64,000 nucleotides of DNA from Mycobacterium malmoense (GTDB taxonomy: Bacteria > Actinomycetota > Actinomycetes > Mycobacteriales > Mycobacteriaceae): contig NZ_CP080999.1 of the NCBI RefSeq assembly GCF_019645855.1, positions 3,100,001-3,164,000 on the forward strand, given 5' to 3'. The position numbers and the translations under genes were made by a program. A model generated the notes under the pieces. It searched no databases and was not told the DNA's origin. It saw nothing but the letters and a program-made list of their open reading frames with translations. Shown in pieces: positions 8,233-17,811 of this stretch. How positions within the stretch are numbered: the stretch's first letter is position 1; each line of letters begins with the position of its first letter.

Positions 8233-9513
8233 TCAGAACAGCGACGTGAGGAGATGGGCCGCGAGTGCCCCGAGCTCGGGCGCCAGCGTCCCAGCAATGT
8301 TCGTCGCGATCGACGGGGCCACGGCAGAGAAGTCGGCCGCGATCGATGGGGCTATGCCGGCGACGCCGGCCGCGAACGACGGGGCCACGGCAGAGAAGTC
8401 AACCGGCAGGGCGACGGCCGACGCCGCGCCGGTGAGACCGCCCACACCGAAGTACGTCTGGACGAGATTAACCGTGCTATCGACCCATTCCTGAGGAGTT
8501 GGCCAACCGGTGGCCAGTTGAGTCAACAATGCCTGGAACGTCGCGGCGAGACTGCCGCCGTCTGTGATGTTAGTCGCACCGGGAGCCACGATGTTCGACG
8601 CTAAGAAGCCGGGGAAGAGGTTCACCAACAAAGGAACCAAACCAGTGCCACCGTCGAATCCGTTCAACCCAGTAAGGATGCCTGTTATGCCACTACCATC
8701 ACCACCGGCAATACCGTTGAGCAGAGCGTTTGCTACCGCACCCGGAGTATTGAGCAGGTTGAGCACCCCATCGAGCACGTTCCCGGCAGCGAACGCGTCG
8801 TAAGCAGCCTGAAGACTACCACCGAGCGAGACGTTAAGATCGCCCGAAAACGGAAAGAGCACAAACGCACCAAGCCCGACGATGAGGCCCTTTATCGAGC
8901 TGGGATCGGTGCCCGGGTTGGCCAATATGTCATAGGTAGCACTAGCGAGATTCTGGGTGAGGTATATCGGGATGTTCAAGATATTCTCGAGCGGTTGGAG
9001 AACCTGGTATATTGGTCCGAAAGGAAAGGCCCAGGTTATATTGTTAACCGCTTGAGTCAAATTACCCGACTGGATGTTAGTAAGGGCGCTTGCCAAATTT
9101 AGCCAAAAAGCTCCAGAGCCCCAACTTCCAATATTCAGTGGTGGGTTGGTGCCGGTGTAGAAGGTGAGAGCGCTATTTGCCGCTGCTTGGTATGAGCCGA
9201 TGTAGAGGCTCGCGTATTGCATCCAGTTCGCGGCCAGCTGTTGCAGGAGCACCGCAGGAATCTGGCTCCAGTCGTTATAAACCGTCTGTAAGTTGGCGAC
9301 CGAGTTCGTGAAGACGTCGATCCACGTCTGGATCGGGTTGACGGCGTAATCGGTACTGGCGAGTTCGACCGCGCGCTGCTGGACAGTGGCCGCGCTGTGC
9401 TGGAGGTCGGCTGCGAGGTCGTGGGAGACCGCGGGTGTGAGGGCGATCAGGCTGGCGCCTACTGCTGCGGTGCCCGCGGTGACGAGGGGCCGGAGGACTG
9501 TTAGCTGTTGCAT
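8233..9513 (-). CDS. GjpA-like secreted protein (MQQL type), cassette B
   Basis: The 426-residue protein starts MQQLTVLRPLVTAGTAAVGA with AAAGGA upstream. The N-terminus is hydrophobic and signal-like. Family landmarks are NPIQTWIDVFTNSVANLQT, LLQQLAANWMQYASLY, VAPGATNITDGGSL and TGWPTPQEW. The C-terminus has imperfect internal repeats (VAPSFAAGVAGIAPSIAADF). No clear transmembrane helix is visible beyond the N-terminus. The gene starts 69 bp after the PGRS stop and ends 225 bp before the AAA start, so one operon is likely. Outer-layer or secreted location is inferred. Confidence 0.65.
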   Translation of the reverse strand: MQQLTVLRPLVTAGTAAVGASLIALTPAVSHDLAADLQHSAATVQQRAVELASTDYAVNPIQTWIDVFTNSVANLQTVYNDWSQIPAVLLQQLAANWMQYASLYIGSYQAAANSALTFYTGTNPPLNIGSWGSGAFWLNLASALTNIQSGNLTQAVNNITWAFPFGPIYQVLQPLENILNIPIYLTQNLASATYDILANPGTDPSSIKGLIVGLGAFVLFPFSGDLNVSLGGSLQAAYDAFAAGNVLDGVLNLLNTPGAVANALLNGIAGGDGSGITGILTGLNGFDGGTGLVPLLVNLFPGFLASNIVAPGATNITDGGSLAATFQALLTQLATGWPTPQEWVDSTVNLVQTYFGVGGLTGAASAVALPVDFSAVAPSFAAGVAGIAPSIAADFSAVAPSIATNIAGTLAPELGALAAHLLTSLF

Positions 9514-9582
9514 GGGTGTTGTTCCTTTGCTATTGGTGGTCTAGGTATTCGTGGGCGTGCAGAGGCCATTCCGCCCAAGGGG

Positions 9583-10926
9583 CTATAAGCCGGGCGCCCC
9601 GTGGGCGCCTGCCACACCGGACTGGCCGAGGAGCCCGGCGAAGCCGGCGGCACCACCCCGTCCGCCGCTGTAGTTGTAGCCGGGGGTGGCATTGCCACCA
9701 TTGCCACCATTGCCGCCATTGCCGGCTAACAGCCCACCCAGACCGGCATTGCCACCGGATCTGCCAGAAAGGTAATCACCGTTGCCGTAGATGTTGTTCG
9801 GGGCTGAACCACCGGAGCCGCCGTTGCCGACCAGCTGGGCGGCGTTACCGGCCGCGCCGCCGTAACCGCCGTAACCGCCAGCGGGGTTGGTGGCGCCGCC
9901 GTTGCCGCCAGCGCCGCCGTTGCCGAAGAGCCAACCGGCGTTCCCACCCGCGCCACCGGCACCGGAGTGGGCGCTCCCGGTGGTGCCGGCCATGCCGCCG
10001 ACACCACCGGCGCCGCCATTACCCATCAAGAAGCCGCCGGCACCGCCGGCACCGCCGGCACCGTTCACGGGGGAGAAACCGGCACCACCAACACCACCGT
10101 TGCCGATCAGCCCGGCGGCCCCGCCAGCACCACCGGCCGGATGAGCGGCGGTACCAGCCGCACCGGCCCCGCCATCACCAAACAAGAACCCGCCAGAACC
10201 CAAGTTGCCGACCGGCAGCCATTGCCCTAACGGCGAGGTGTTGGCACCGGTGAAATCGTTGATGCCGTTGCCGATGAGGTCGCGTCCGAATAAGTCGACG
10301 AATGGCGCATTGATTACCCCGTCCACTTGCTGGCCGGTGGGGCTGGCGATCCATGCCTCACCGGCCCCGTGAATCCCGGTATAGAACGTGTCGAACGCGC
10401 CATAGATGAGGTCATTGAGCGCGGCACGCGGGTTTTCGACAGCCGCAGCACTCAGACCGCCGAGATCGACCGCGGCGGAACTGAGATTGATCCCCTCCAT
10501 GGCGGCCGCACCAGAATTGATGCTCTCAAAAACCGCCGGGCTGAATCCGCCGGCACCCAGCGCAGCGACGCTGGCATTGATGCTGTTGGTAATGCCCTCC
10601 AGAACAGCCGAATGAATACCTTCGAAGGCGGCCGCACCCACACCAACACCGTCGAACGTCGCACCTGCTCCAACGCCGTCGAGGGCGACTGCGCCCGCGT
10701 TGATGCCTTCTTGGGCAGCGGTGGTGGCCGCGGAGATCACGGGCTGGATGATGGGGTCGATGATCGCGTCGAGCACCCCGGCGCGGGCCGGAGGCGCGCC
10801 AACAACTGGAGCCATTGCGGCAGTGAAGAAAGCGCTAGCTGCCGTACCCAGGCCGATCACACGGCCGTGATGGCGCGCCTTGGCGTGACGGCGATTTCGC
10901 CTCGTTGTGTGCTGTTTGCGTTTCAT
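9583..10926 (-). CDS. PGRS-repeat secreted protein, cassette B
   Basis: This 447-residue protein has a basic N-region ([18 protein letters not shown]), a hydrophobic core and a PPARA site, then [15 protein letters not shown]. An Ala-rich region with [14 protein letters not shown] follows. The GRDLIGNG linker at about residue 215 introduces a Gly/Asn-rich PGRS tail ([10 protein letters not shown]). It ends GFAGLLGQSGVAG. No PE domain is present. It is the first gene of the operon, with GGAAGG 8 nt upstream. PE_PGRS proteins use T7SS; this signal-peptide version could instead leave by Sec or Tat. Confidence 0.8.
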   Translation of the reverse strand: MKRKQHTTRRNRRHAKARHHGRVIGLGTAASAFFTAAMAPVVGAPPARAGVLDAIIDPIIQPVISAATTAAQEGINAGAVALDGVGAGATFDGVGVGAAAFEGIHSAVLEGITNSINASVAALGAGGFSPAVFESINSGAAAMEGINLSSAAVDLGGLSAAAVENPRAALNDLIYGAFDTFYTGIHGAGEAWIASPTGQQVDGVINAPFVDLFGRDLIGNGINDFTGANTSPLGQWLPVGNLGSGGFLFGDGGAGAAGTAAHPAGGAGGAAGLIGNGGVGGAGFSPVNGAGGAGGAGGFLMGNGGAGGVGGMAGTTGSAHSGAGGAGGNAGWLFGNGGAGGNGGATNPAGGYGGYGGAAGNAAQLVGNGGSGGSAPNNIYGNGDYLSGRSGGNAGLGGLLAGNGGNGGNGGNATPGYNYSGGRGGAAGFAGLLGQSGVAGAHGAPGL

Positions 10927-11016
10927 CTGCGAGCCTTCCTGTCATAGTCGATAAAACGATGCTTTGAGACACGGACCTGAAAAGAATTGAGCGCTAACGA
11001 CTTCCGCGAGACACCG
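10927..11016 (-). promoter_or_regulatory. Conserved leader upstream of PGRS gene, cassette B
   Basis: This is the same block as at 982-1064: it contains GGAAGG, then ACTATGAC and TTTTATCG going upstream on the minus strand. It ends where the gjpA remnant begins. It is a shared promoter or 5' UTR candidate. Confidence 0.5.
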
Positions 11017-11238
11017 TGCCGCGTTTGATTCGCTGGCCAACAAAGGCGAGTCGCTTTCCACCCCGGCGAACAAGCCCACCATGGTGGCGGCCGGCGTCGG
11101 GACAGTTAAACGGTGAACACGCTCATCGGGCGTAGTTATCGGCCACGTGACGGCCGGGTAGGTGCGAGGCCATCGGATCGGGAGCCGGGACGCGGCTGCG
11201 GCGGTGATGTGCGGGCGGGCTGCGAGCTGCACGACCAT
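11017..11238 (-). pseudogene. Decayed GjpA-like 5' end (upstream of cassette B)
   Basis: This begins MVVQLAARPHITAAAA (or GTG at 11232) after AAAGGAG, loses part of the signal region, and continues with AATMVGLFAGVESDSPLLAS, matching MVDLFAGVETELSSFAS of the intact gene. The frame then runs into the PGRS leader as a 98-codon chimera with no family C-terminus. It is either a pseudogene or a translated upstream peptide. Confidence 0.6.
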
Positions 11239-11890
11239 CTCCTTTGAACGGTGAGTTGAATTCGGATGGTCAGAAGGTAGCTGAGAACCAGCTTAGTTTC
11301 GGGCGAGTTGGGGTGAGAGTGGTCAAGTTGGCGCGGCAAACATCGAGATTCGCAAACCATATAAAGTAAAGGAGCCAATGCTTGCAGCGATTCAAGAAGG
11401 CCTGGAGTTAACCCCCCCCCCGAATTTTAGTTCAACACGCAACTACCAGCAGCCGCACCCCAACACACATTTGCTCCACCCGTCCCGCACAACCAGCAAA
11501 CCCCAAAAAACATCCACCTCGTCTCGCCCACACCGCCTGTACACACCCGCCACTCTCGATGCAACAGGCTCACCATCCGCCGGCCACCCCGACCAACACG
11601 CCTCCCGATTCACATCCCCGGTACAAAGTTTTCACCCCGGCTTCCCACCCCACCCGCAGTGACGCAGCTGCCTCTGACTCGCAGTTCAACCACCTTCTCC
11701 CCCACGAGAACCCACACCCTCCCAGCGAATACCCATGCCGGGCATACTGCGATTGACGGTCACCGGCGCGCATCCGCGACCACCACCGGACTCAGAGCAA
11801 CATGAGGAGGTTCGCGATCAACACGCCTGGCACCGAATTCAGAGCACCCGGGATTTCGGCGCTCCCGGGATCAGTGTCGGTACACCGAAT
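11239..11890. repeat. Intercassette region 2 (conserved, non-coding)
   Basis: Its layout matches 6348-6975: promoter-side segment, C10 (11412-11421), a variable C-rich stretch, the CACCTTCTCCCC and ACCCATG blocks, and the hairpin at 11847-11869. The plus-strand frame from 11378 shares only its first 30 or so codons with the other copies, arguing against a conserved protein. Confidence 0.6.
11847..11869 (-). terminator. Hairpin after AAA gene, cassette C
   Basis: A perfect CCCGGGA/TCCCGGG stem with a 9-nt loop lies 21 bp beyond the AAA stop. It is the second of three conserved copies. Confidence 0.5.
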
Positions 11891-12889
11891 TTAGGGTGCT
11901 ACGGCTGGGCGCGCTGCAGCGATCGCACGTCCCATATCCGCGGCGCTGACGTTAAGCACGCACGGATCGGTGCGCACAAGTTGCTCGAGCTCGCGGGGGC
12001 TGGGCGCTAGCCTGCGCAACCGGCGGGTCCGCGCACGCCGACACACCGCGACCACCTCACCGACGTAGCGGGCGTTGCCGGCAACATCCAGCAGCGTCCC
12101 AGGGCCATGCGGGATCGACCGCAACCGAGCCGCTTCGGCACCCAGCAGATCCCACGCCGCGTCCTCCACCACCACATGCTCCTTACCGGCCAGACGGCGC
12201 CCAAGGGCGACGACTTCCTCGGGGTTGTAGCTGGTGAAGATCACGGTGAGGGGGAATCGAGCGGCCAACCCAGCGTGAGCTGTCAAGAAGTCCCGCATCG
12301 GGCCGCCATAGCCGGCAAGGATGACCACAAGTTCGTTGTGGCACTGCGTCATACACGTCAGCAGCGTATTGATCGCCGCCACACCGAAAGCGTGGTCTTC
12401 GGTGTCGGGCACCAGCCGATAAGCCTCATCGAAGAACAACACCCCGCCGCGCGCAGCGTCGCACACGTCCCTCATTCTCTTGGCCGCGCCCCGCGACAGA
12501 TCGCCCCCGACGATGATGTCGTGGGCGTGGACCTCGGTGATATCCGGGCGCGTGAGCGTGCCCACCCCGAACAACACCTCACCCACCACCCGGGCGAACG
12601 TCCTTTTCGCCATGCCCGGGGCGCCCAAAAACACCATATGGTTTCCCGCACACGACCTCACCACACCGCCATACTCGACACCACACTGGTTGATCTGCAG
12701 CCCGGCGCACCACCCCGCGAACTGTTCTTTCGCCTCGGCCACACCGACCAACTCATCGACACGCGCCCGCGCCCACTCCAGCACCTCCTGACACTCGGCG
12801 GCCAGCACGACGCCCCCGCGCGCATTGCGACCGCCCAACCCCGCAGCGGCAGCTTCCTCCTCACCCAACTCCCCCCGGCGGACAGACAT
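11891..12889 (-). CDS. EccA/CbxX-like AAA+ ATPase, cassette C
   Basis: This 332-residue protein is collinear with the cassette B ATPase. The start is ATG 12889; GTG 12901 is an in-frame alternative and neither has a strong ribosome binding site. Its Walker A is GAPGMAKRTFAR: the second Gly is Ala and the Thr/Ser after Lys is Arg, which should weaken Mg-ATP binding. Walker B GGVLFFDEAYRL, the arginine-finger region AGLAARF and sensor 2 AGNARYVGEVV are kept. It may be a low-activity or structural member of a mixed AAA ring (inference). Confidence 0.8.
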   Translation of the reverse strand: MSVRRGELGEEEAAAAGLGGRNARGGVVLAAECQEVLEWARARVDELVGVAEAKEQFAGWCAGLQINQCGVEYGGVVRSCAGNHMVFLGAPGMAKRTFARVVGEVLFGVGTLTRPDITEVHAHDIIVGGDLSRGAAKRMRDVCDAARGGVLFFDEAYRLVPDTEDHAFGVAAINTLLTCMTQCHNELVVILAGYGGPMRDFLTAHAGLAARFPLTVIFTSYNPEEVVALGRRLAGKEHVVVEDAAWDLLGAEAARLRSIPHGPGTLLDVAGNARYVGEVVAVCRRARTRRLRRLAPSPRELEQLVRTDPCVLNVSAADMGRAIAAARPAVAP

Positions 12890-13072
12890 CAGTGACCCCA
12901 CCCAATTTCAGGCCACACCGCGCGCGGTAACACCCGCTGGCAGTAAGGAATTAGCGCCACAACACCACCTGGACATCGCCGACCACATCCAGATCATGTG
13001 AGTACCTCCGACACCGGGCCGTGTGCCGGCGACGTCGAATCACGCCACCGGCACACGCGCGAAGAAGAGGGC

Positions 13073-14353
13073 TTACAGCGCCGAGAGGATATGCAGTCCA
13101 AGCGTTGAGAGATCGACGGCTAGCGTGCCCGCCACCGATCCCAGACTTCCCGCCACCGACGTGCCCAGCGACCCCGCAACATCGGCCGCCAACGACGGAC
13201 CCAGCGACCCCGCGATATTGGTCACCGCCGCCGGATCAAAACCCTTCAACAGATCGGCCGACAAACCGGGCAGCTGTGTCGACAGGCCGCCGATAAGGCT
13301 GCCGCCATTCACGGCACCGGCCGAAGCTGCGGCAGCATTTCCGATACCGCCATATGTATTCCATAGATTGACCAGGTAGTCGACGACGGTCTGTAAGGTT
13401 GGCCAACCGCTAATCAGTTGGCTGGACAATTGCTGGAAGGCGGTCGCAACGCTGCCGCCCTCCGTGATGTTCTGGGCGCCGGGAGCCACCATGTTCTCCG
13501 CAATAAGCTGCGGGATGTTGACCAACAGGTTTTGGAAAAAGCCGTTGACTAGACCGGGGCTGGGGCTAACCAAGCCTAGGCCTTCTGCATTTAGGAGCCC
13601 GTTCGTCACTTGGCCAGGTATATCAAGCAGGTTGGTCAACACCCCGAGCGGGGACCCGGCCACCAAAGAATCGTAGGCAGCTTGAAGACTGTCCCCCAAA
13701 GGGTCCTCGATTTCGGTCGGCAATAGGACAAGGGAGCCGGAGAGTGCTGAGAGACCGACGTTGGAGTGGGTGCTAAAAAATGCCGAAGTGGCATTCGCGA
13801 GATTTTGAGTAATGGCTGGGATAATCTCGCGTGGAATATTTTCGAGATTTTCGACGTAGTTAGCGAGCGGAAAGTAATACAGCGCATCAACGAGTAGGGT
13901 TACCGCACCATCGTTCGTGGGAGTCTGTGCGAATTGGCCAGCCCTGGCGTCAGTGATGCTGTCTTCGAGCAACGGAACAAAATCATTGAGACCTGTTCCA
14001 AGGTAGTAGCCGACCAACCCGTTGGCAACGGATTGAAGGTTACTGATATCGATGTTCCCGTAGTTGAGCCAGTTCGCGGCCAGCTGCTGTGCGACCGGGA
14101 ACGGAAGTTGGCTGAACTCACCGAGAATCGTTTGTATGTTCGCACCCGCCGTCTGGAAGGTGTCGATCCAGGTTTGGATCGGGTTGACGACGTCATCGGC
14201 CAGCTGTACCGCACGCTGCTGGGCGGTGATCGCGCCGTGTTGGAGCGTGGCCGCGGCGTCATTGAAGACCGTCGGCGTTAGGGCGATCAGGCTGGCGCCT
14301 AGTGCCGCGGCGCTCGCGGTGATGAGGGGTCGGAAGGCTGTTAGCTGTTGCAT
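13073..14353 (-). CDS. GjpA-like secreted protein (MQQL type), cassette C
   Basis: The protein has 426 residues from ATG 14353 (MQQLTAFRPLITASAAALGA); the frame is open upstream through PGRS DNA but the ribosome binding site and homology fix this start. Motifs are NPIQTWIDTFQTAGANIQT, PFPVAQQLAANWLNYG and VAPGAQNITEGGSV. The Ala/Gly C-terminus ends LGLHILSAL. It lies 73 bp after the PGRS stop. It shares its plan with cassettes B and D, while the middle (about residues 90-230) differs most. Confidence 0.65.
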   Translation of the reverse strand: MQQLTAFRPLITASAAALGASLIALTPTVFNDAAATLQHGAITAQQRAVQLADDVVNPIQTWIDTFQTAGANIQTILGEFSQLPFPVAQQLAANWLNYGNIDISNLQSVANGLVGYYLGTGLNDFVPLLEDSITDARAGQFAQTPTNDGAVTLLVDALYYFPLANYVENLENIPREIIPAITQNLANATSAFFSTHSNVGLSALSGSLVLLPTEIEDPLGDSLQAAYDSLVAGSPLGVLTNLLDIPGQVTNGLLNAEGLGLVSPSPGLVNGFFQNLLVNIPQLIAENMVAPGAQNITEGGSVATAFQQLSSQLISGWPTLQTVVDYLVNLWNTYGGIGNAAAASAGAVNGGSLIGGLSTQLPGLSADLLKGFDPAAVTNIAGSLGPSLAADVAGSLGTSVAGSLGSVAGTLAVDLSTLGLHILSAL

Positions 14354-14426
14354 GCGCTTAAATTCCTTTGCTGTTGGTGGTCTGGGTATTCGTGGGCGTG
14401 CAGAAGCCATCACGTACATCGACAAG

Positions 14427-15743
14427 TCAGGGCTTGATGCCAGCAGTGCCGGATTGACCGAGGATCCCGGCGTAACCGCCGGCACCACCGACACCGCTGC
14501 CGTAAGGGCCGTAACCACCAGCGCCGCCGTTACCGCCATTGCCGGCCAACAGGCCGCCCCAACCGCCAGCGCCACCCCTGTAGCCGTCACCACCGCCAGT
14601 GGCGGCAGCGCCGCCTTGGCCCCCGTTACCGACGAGCTGGGCGGCGTGACCGCCGGCACCGCCGGCACCGCCATAACCATGAGCACCACTGGCGGCGCCT
14701 CCGACACCGCCAACACCTCCATTGCCGAACAGCAAACCACCCGTACCGCCGGCGCCGCCGGCACCGCCATAACCATGAGCACCACTGGCGGCGCCTCCGA
14801 CACCGCCAACACCTCCATTGCCCATCAGCAAGCCGCCGGCCCCGCCAACACCGCCAACACCGCCAACAGCGCGACCCCCCGCACCCGCGGCGGCGCCAGC
14901 ACCACCGGCCCCCCCGTTACCGATCAACCCGGCCGAACCGCCGGCATAGCCAGCCATGTGAGTCGCGGTGCCGGCCGCACCAGCCCCGCCATCACCGAAC
15001 AAGAACCCGCCATCGTGAAGGTTGCCGACGGGTAGCCAACTGCCTAACGGCGAGGTGTTTTGGATCGGCGCCCCGTCGACGCCGTTGCCGATCAGATCCC
15101 GCCCAAACACGTCGACGAACGGCGCATTGATCACCCCGTCCAACTGCTCACCGGTGGGGCTGGCAATCCATGCCTCACCAGCCCCATGAATCCCGATATA
15201 AAAGCTGTCGAACGCCCCATAGATGAGGTCATTCAGGACGGCACGAGGGTTTTCAACAGCCGCAGCACTCAAGCCACCGAGACCGACCGCGGCGGAACTG
15301 ACATTGATCCCCCCCACGGCAGCCGCACCAGAATTAATGCTCTCAAAAACCGCCGGACTAAGCCCACCGGCACCCAACGCAGCGACACTGGCATTAATGC
15401 TGTTGGTAATGCCCTCCAGGGCAGCCGAATGAATGCCGGTGAACGCAGCCGCACCCACACCAACACCGTCAAACGCCGCACCTGCTCCAACGCCGTCGAG
15501 GGCGACCGCACCCGCATTAATGCCCTCTTGGGCAGCGGTGGTGGCCGCAGAGATCACGGGCTGGATGATCGGGTCGATGATCGCGTCGAGCACGCCGGCG
15601 CGTGCGGCAGGCGCGGTTGCCATTGGGCTCATTGCGGCAGTGAGAAAGGCGCCGGCTGCCGTACTTAGGCCGACCGCACGGCCACCACGGCGCGCCTTGG
15701 CGTGACGGCGATTCCGCCTCGTTGTGTGCTGTTTGCGTTTCAT
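14427..15743 (-). CDS. PGRS-repeat secreted protein, cassette C
   Basis: This 438-residue protein has the same architecture as cassette B: basic start, APAARA cleavage site, [15 protein letters not shown], Ala-rich domain, GRDLIGNG linker and PGRS tail ending [12 protein letters not shown]. The repeat region carries a duplicated 32-codon unit (96-bp period, 14661-14824) reading [20 protein letters not shown] twice, a recent expansion. The first 200 residues are nearly identical to cassette B, so variation concentrates in the tail. Confidence 0.8.
   Translation of the reverse strand: MKRKQHTTRRNRRHAKARRGGRAVGLSTAAGAFLTAAMSPMATAPAARAGVLDAIIDPIIQPVISAATTAAQEGINAGAVALDGVGAGAAFDGVGVGAAAFTGIHSAALEGITNSINASVAALGAGGLSPAVFESINSGAAAVGGINVSSAAVGLGGLSAAAVENPRAVLNDLIYGAFDSFYIGIHGAGEAWIASPTGEQLDGVINAPFVDVFGRDLIGNGVDGAPIQNTSPLGSWLPVGNLHDGGFLFGDGGAGAAGTATHMAGYAGGSAGLIGNGGAGGAGAAAGAGGRAVGGVGGVGGAGGLLMGNGGVGGVGGAASGAHGYGGAGGAGGTGGLLFGNGGVGGVGGAASGAHGYGGAGGAGGHAAQLVGNGGQGGAAATGGGDGYRGGAGGWGGLLAGNGGNGGAGGYGPYGSGVGGAGGYAGILGQSGTAGIKP
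14661..14824 (-). repeat. 96-bp tandem duplication inside PGRS gene
   Basis: About 67 bp, from GCCGGCACCGCCATAACC to CACCTCCATTGCC, occurs identically at 14661 and again 96 bp later at 14757. The period is 32 codons, so the reading frame is kept. It encodes a repeated [13 protein letters not shown] segment. Confidence 0.8.
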
Positions 15744-15829
15744 CTGCGAGCCTTCCTGTCATAGTCGATAAAACGATGCTTTGAGACACGGACCTGAAAA
15801 GAATTGAGCGCTAACAACTTCCGCGAGAC
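15744..15829 (-). promoter_or_regulatory. Conserved leader upstream of PGRS gene, cassette C
   Basis: This is the same leader as in the other cassettes, including GGAAGG 8 nt upstream of the ATG. It is bounded on the right by the gjpA remnant. Confidence 0.5.
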
Positions 15830-16069
15830 ACCGGGGCCAGGCTTGATTCGCTGGCCAGCAAGGCGAGTGGCTTTTCACCCCGGCGAATGGGTCCACCATG
15901 GTGTCGGCGGTGTCGGTGAGTTAAATGGTGAAGACGCTCATCTGGGGTAGTTGTGGGCCCCGTGACGGGCGGATGGGTACTGGGTCATCGGATCGGGGGC
16001 CGGGGCAGCGGCGCTGGCTAACGCGGCTGCGGCGGTGATGTGCGGGCGGGCTGCGAGATCCACGACCAT
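15830..16069 (-). pseudogene. Decayed GjpA-like 5' end (upstream of cassette C)
   Basis: MVVDLAARPHITAAAALASA continues for 43 codons and then meets a TGA. Beyond it, weakly matching sequence to the intact family (a GTGGACCCATTCGCCGG block) persists out of frame. AAAGGAG is kept. It is a truncated family member. Confidence 0.6.
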
Positions 16070-16687
16070 CTCCTTTGAACGGTGAGTCGAAATCGGATGG
16101 TCAGAAGGTAGCTGAGAACCAGCTTAGTTTCGGCCGAGTTCGGGTGAGAGCGGTCAAGTCGGCTCGGCAAACATTGAGACTCGCAAACCATATAAAGTAA
16201 AGGAACCAATGCTTGCAGCGATTCAAAAAAGCCTAGAGTTAACCCCCCCCCCGAATTTTAGTTCAACACGCAACTACCAACAGCCGCACCCCAACACACA
16301 TTTGCTCCACCCGTCCCGCACAACCAGCAAACCCCGACAAGACCCCATATACCCACCCACCGCTTTCGATACAACAGGCGTCACCATCCGCCGCCGGCCC
16401 CACCCGACCAACACGCCTCCCGATTTCGTCTCCGGCTTCCTGCCCACCCCACCTCACCAGCGACACAACTTGCCCCCGACCCGCAGTTCAACCACCTTCT
16501 CCCCCATGAGAACTCACGCCCTAAGCAAATACCCATGGACGCACAACGATTGGCGATCACCAGCTCACACCAGCGACCACCACCGAACTCAGAGCAACAT
16601 GGGGAGGTTCGTGATCAACACGCCTGTCACCGAATTCAGAGCACCCGGGATTTCGGTGTTTCCGGGATCAGGGTCGGTACACCGAAT
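16070..16687. repeat. Intercassette region 3 (conserved, non-coding)
   Basis: This is the third copy of the intercassette region, with C10 at 16243-16252 and a hairpin at 16644-16666 (one altered stem base). The plus-strand frame starting at 16209 is in a different register from the other copies after about 40 codons, so no conserved product is claimed. Confidence 0.6.
16644..16666 (-). terminator. Hairpin after AAA gene, cassette D
   Basis: CCCGGGA is paired with TTCCGGG; one C-to-T change weakens but does not destroy the stem seen in cassettes B and C. Confidence 0.4.
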
Positions 16688-17767
16688 TTAGGGTGTCACG
16701 GCTGGGCGCGCTGCGGCGATCGCGCGTCCCATGTCCGCTGCGCTGACGTTAAGAACGCACGGATCGGTGCGCACAAGCTGCTCGAGATCCTGGCGGCTAG
16801 GCGCCAGCCTGCGCAACCGGCGGGTCCGCGCACGCTGGCACACGGCGATCACGTCACCGACGTAACGGGCATTGCCGGCAACATCCAGCAGCGTGCCCGG
16901 GCCGTACGGGATCGCCCGCAACCGAGCTGCTTCAGCACCCAGCAACTGCCAGGCGGTGTCGTCGACGACGAGGTGTTCCTTGACAGCGAAGCGGTGTCCG
17001 AGGGCGACGATTTCTTCGGGGGTGTAGCTGGCGAAAGTCACGGTGAGGGGGAATCGAGCGGCCAACCCAGCATGAGCCGCCAAGAAGTCGCGCATCGGGC
17101 CGCCATAGCCGGCAAGGATGACCACAAGTTCGTTGCGGCACTGCGCCATACACGTCAGCAGCGTATTGATCGCCTCCACACCCCAAGCGCGGTCTTCGGT
17201 GTCGGGCACCAACCGATAAGCCTCATCGAAGAACAACACCCCGCCGCGCGCGTCCTCGCACACGTCCCTCATTCTCTTGGCCGCGCCCCGCGACAGATCG
17301 CCCCCGACGATGATGTCGTGGGCGTGGACCTCGGTGACCTGCGGGCGCGTGAGCGTGCCCACCCCGAACAACACCTCACCGATGACCCGGGCGAACGTCC
17401 TTTTCGCCGTACCCGGGGCGCCCAGAAACACCATATGGTTTCCCGCACACGACCTCACCACACCGCCATACTCGACACCACACTGGTCGAGCTCAAGCGC
17501 GGTGCACCACCCCGCGAACTGTTCTTTCGCCTCGACCACACCGATCAATTCATCGACACGCGCCCGCGCCCACTCAAGCACCTCCCGACACTCACCGGCC
17601 AGCACGACGCCCCCGCGCGCCTCCCCCATACCGGCACCGATAGCAACCGTCCGGCATCCCGGCTCCTCAAGCACCGCGCATGTCTCCGAGATCAACCGGA
17701 TCAGCCGGCCCTCAACACCGACATCGCCCCACACCCCATCACCCCAGCAACAGCGAGAGGGGGTCAA
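16688..17767 (-). CDS. EccA/CbxX-like AAA+ ATPase, cassette D
   Basis: The protein has 359 residues from a TTG with GAGGTGA upstream; a shorter start is possible, since homology to the other copies begins near ECREVLEWARARVDELIG. Walker A is GAPGTAKRTFAR (Arg after the Lys, as in cassette C), Walker B GGVLFFDEAYRL, with arginine-finger region AGLAARF and sensor 2 AGNARYVGDVI. It ends ADMGRAIAAARPAVTP like its sisters. It begins 44 bp after the GjpA-like stop, so the operon is tight here. Confidence 0.8.
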   Translation of the reverse strand: MTPSRCCWGDGVWGDVGVEGRLIRLISETCAVLEEPGCRTVAIGAGMGEARGGVVLAGECREVLEWARARVDELIGVVEAKEQFAGWCTALELDQCGVEYGGVVRSCAGNHMVFLGAPGTAKRTFARVIGEVLFGVGTLTRPQVTEVHAHDIIVGGDLSRGAAKRMRDVCEDARGGVLFFDEAYRLVPDTEDRAWGVEAINTLLTCMAQCRNELVVILAGYGGPMRDFLAAHAGLAARFPLTVTFASYTPEEIVALGHRFAVKEHLVVDDTAWQLLGAEAARLRAIPYGPGTLLDVAGNARYVGDVIAVCQRARTRRLRRLAPSRQDLEQLVRTDPCVLNVSAADMGRAIAAARPAVTP

Positions 17768-17811
17768 TTGCCGTCACCTCTCACCTACTACGCAGCAGGC
17801 CTTACCGGGAC

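Noticed and set aside
9516..10253. Arg/His-rich plus-strand frame opposite the cassette B PGRS gene
   Set aside because: It is the typical shadow of GGC/GCC repeats, giving only R, H, C, Q and P runs; the minus-strand PGRS frame has leader, signal peptide and conserved linker.
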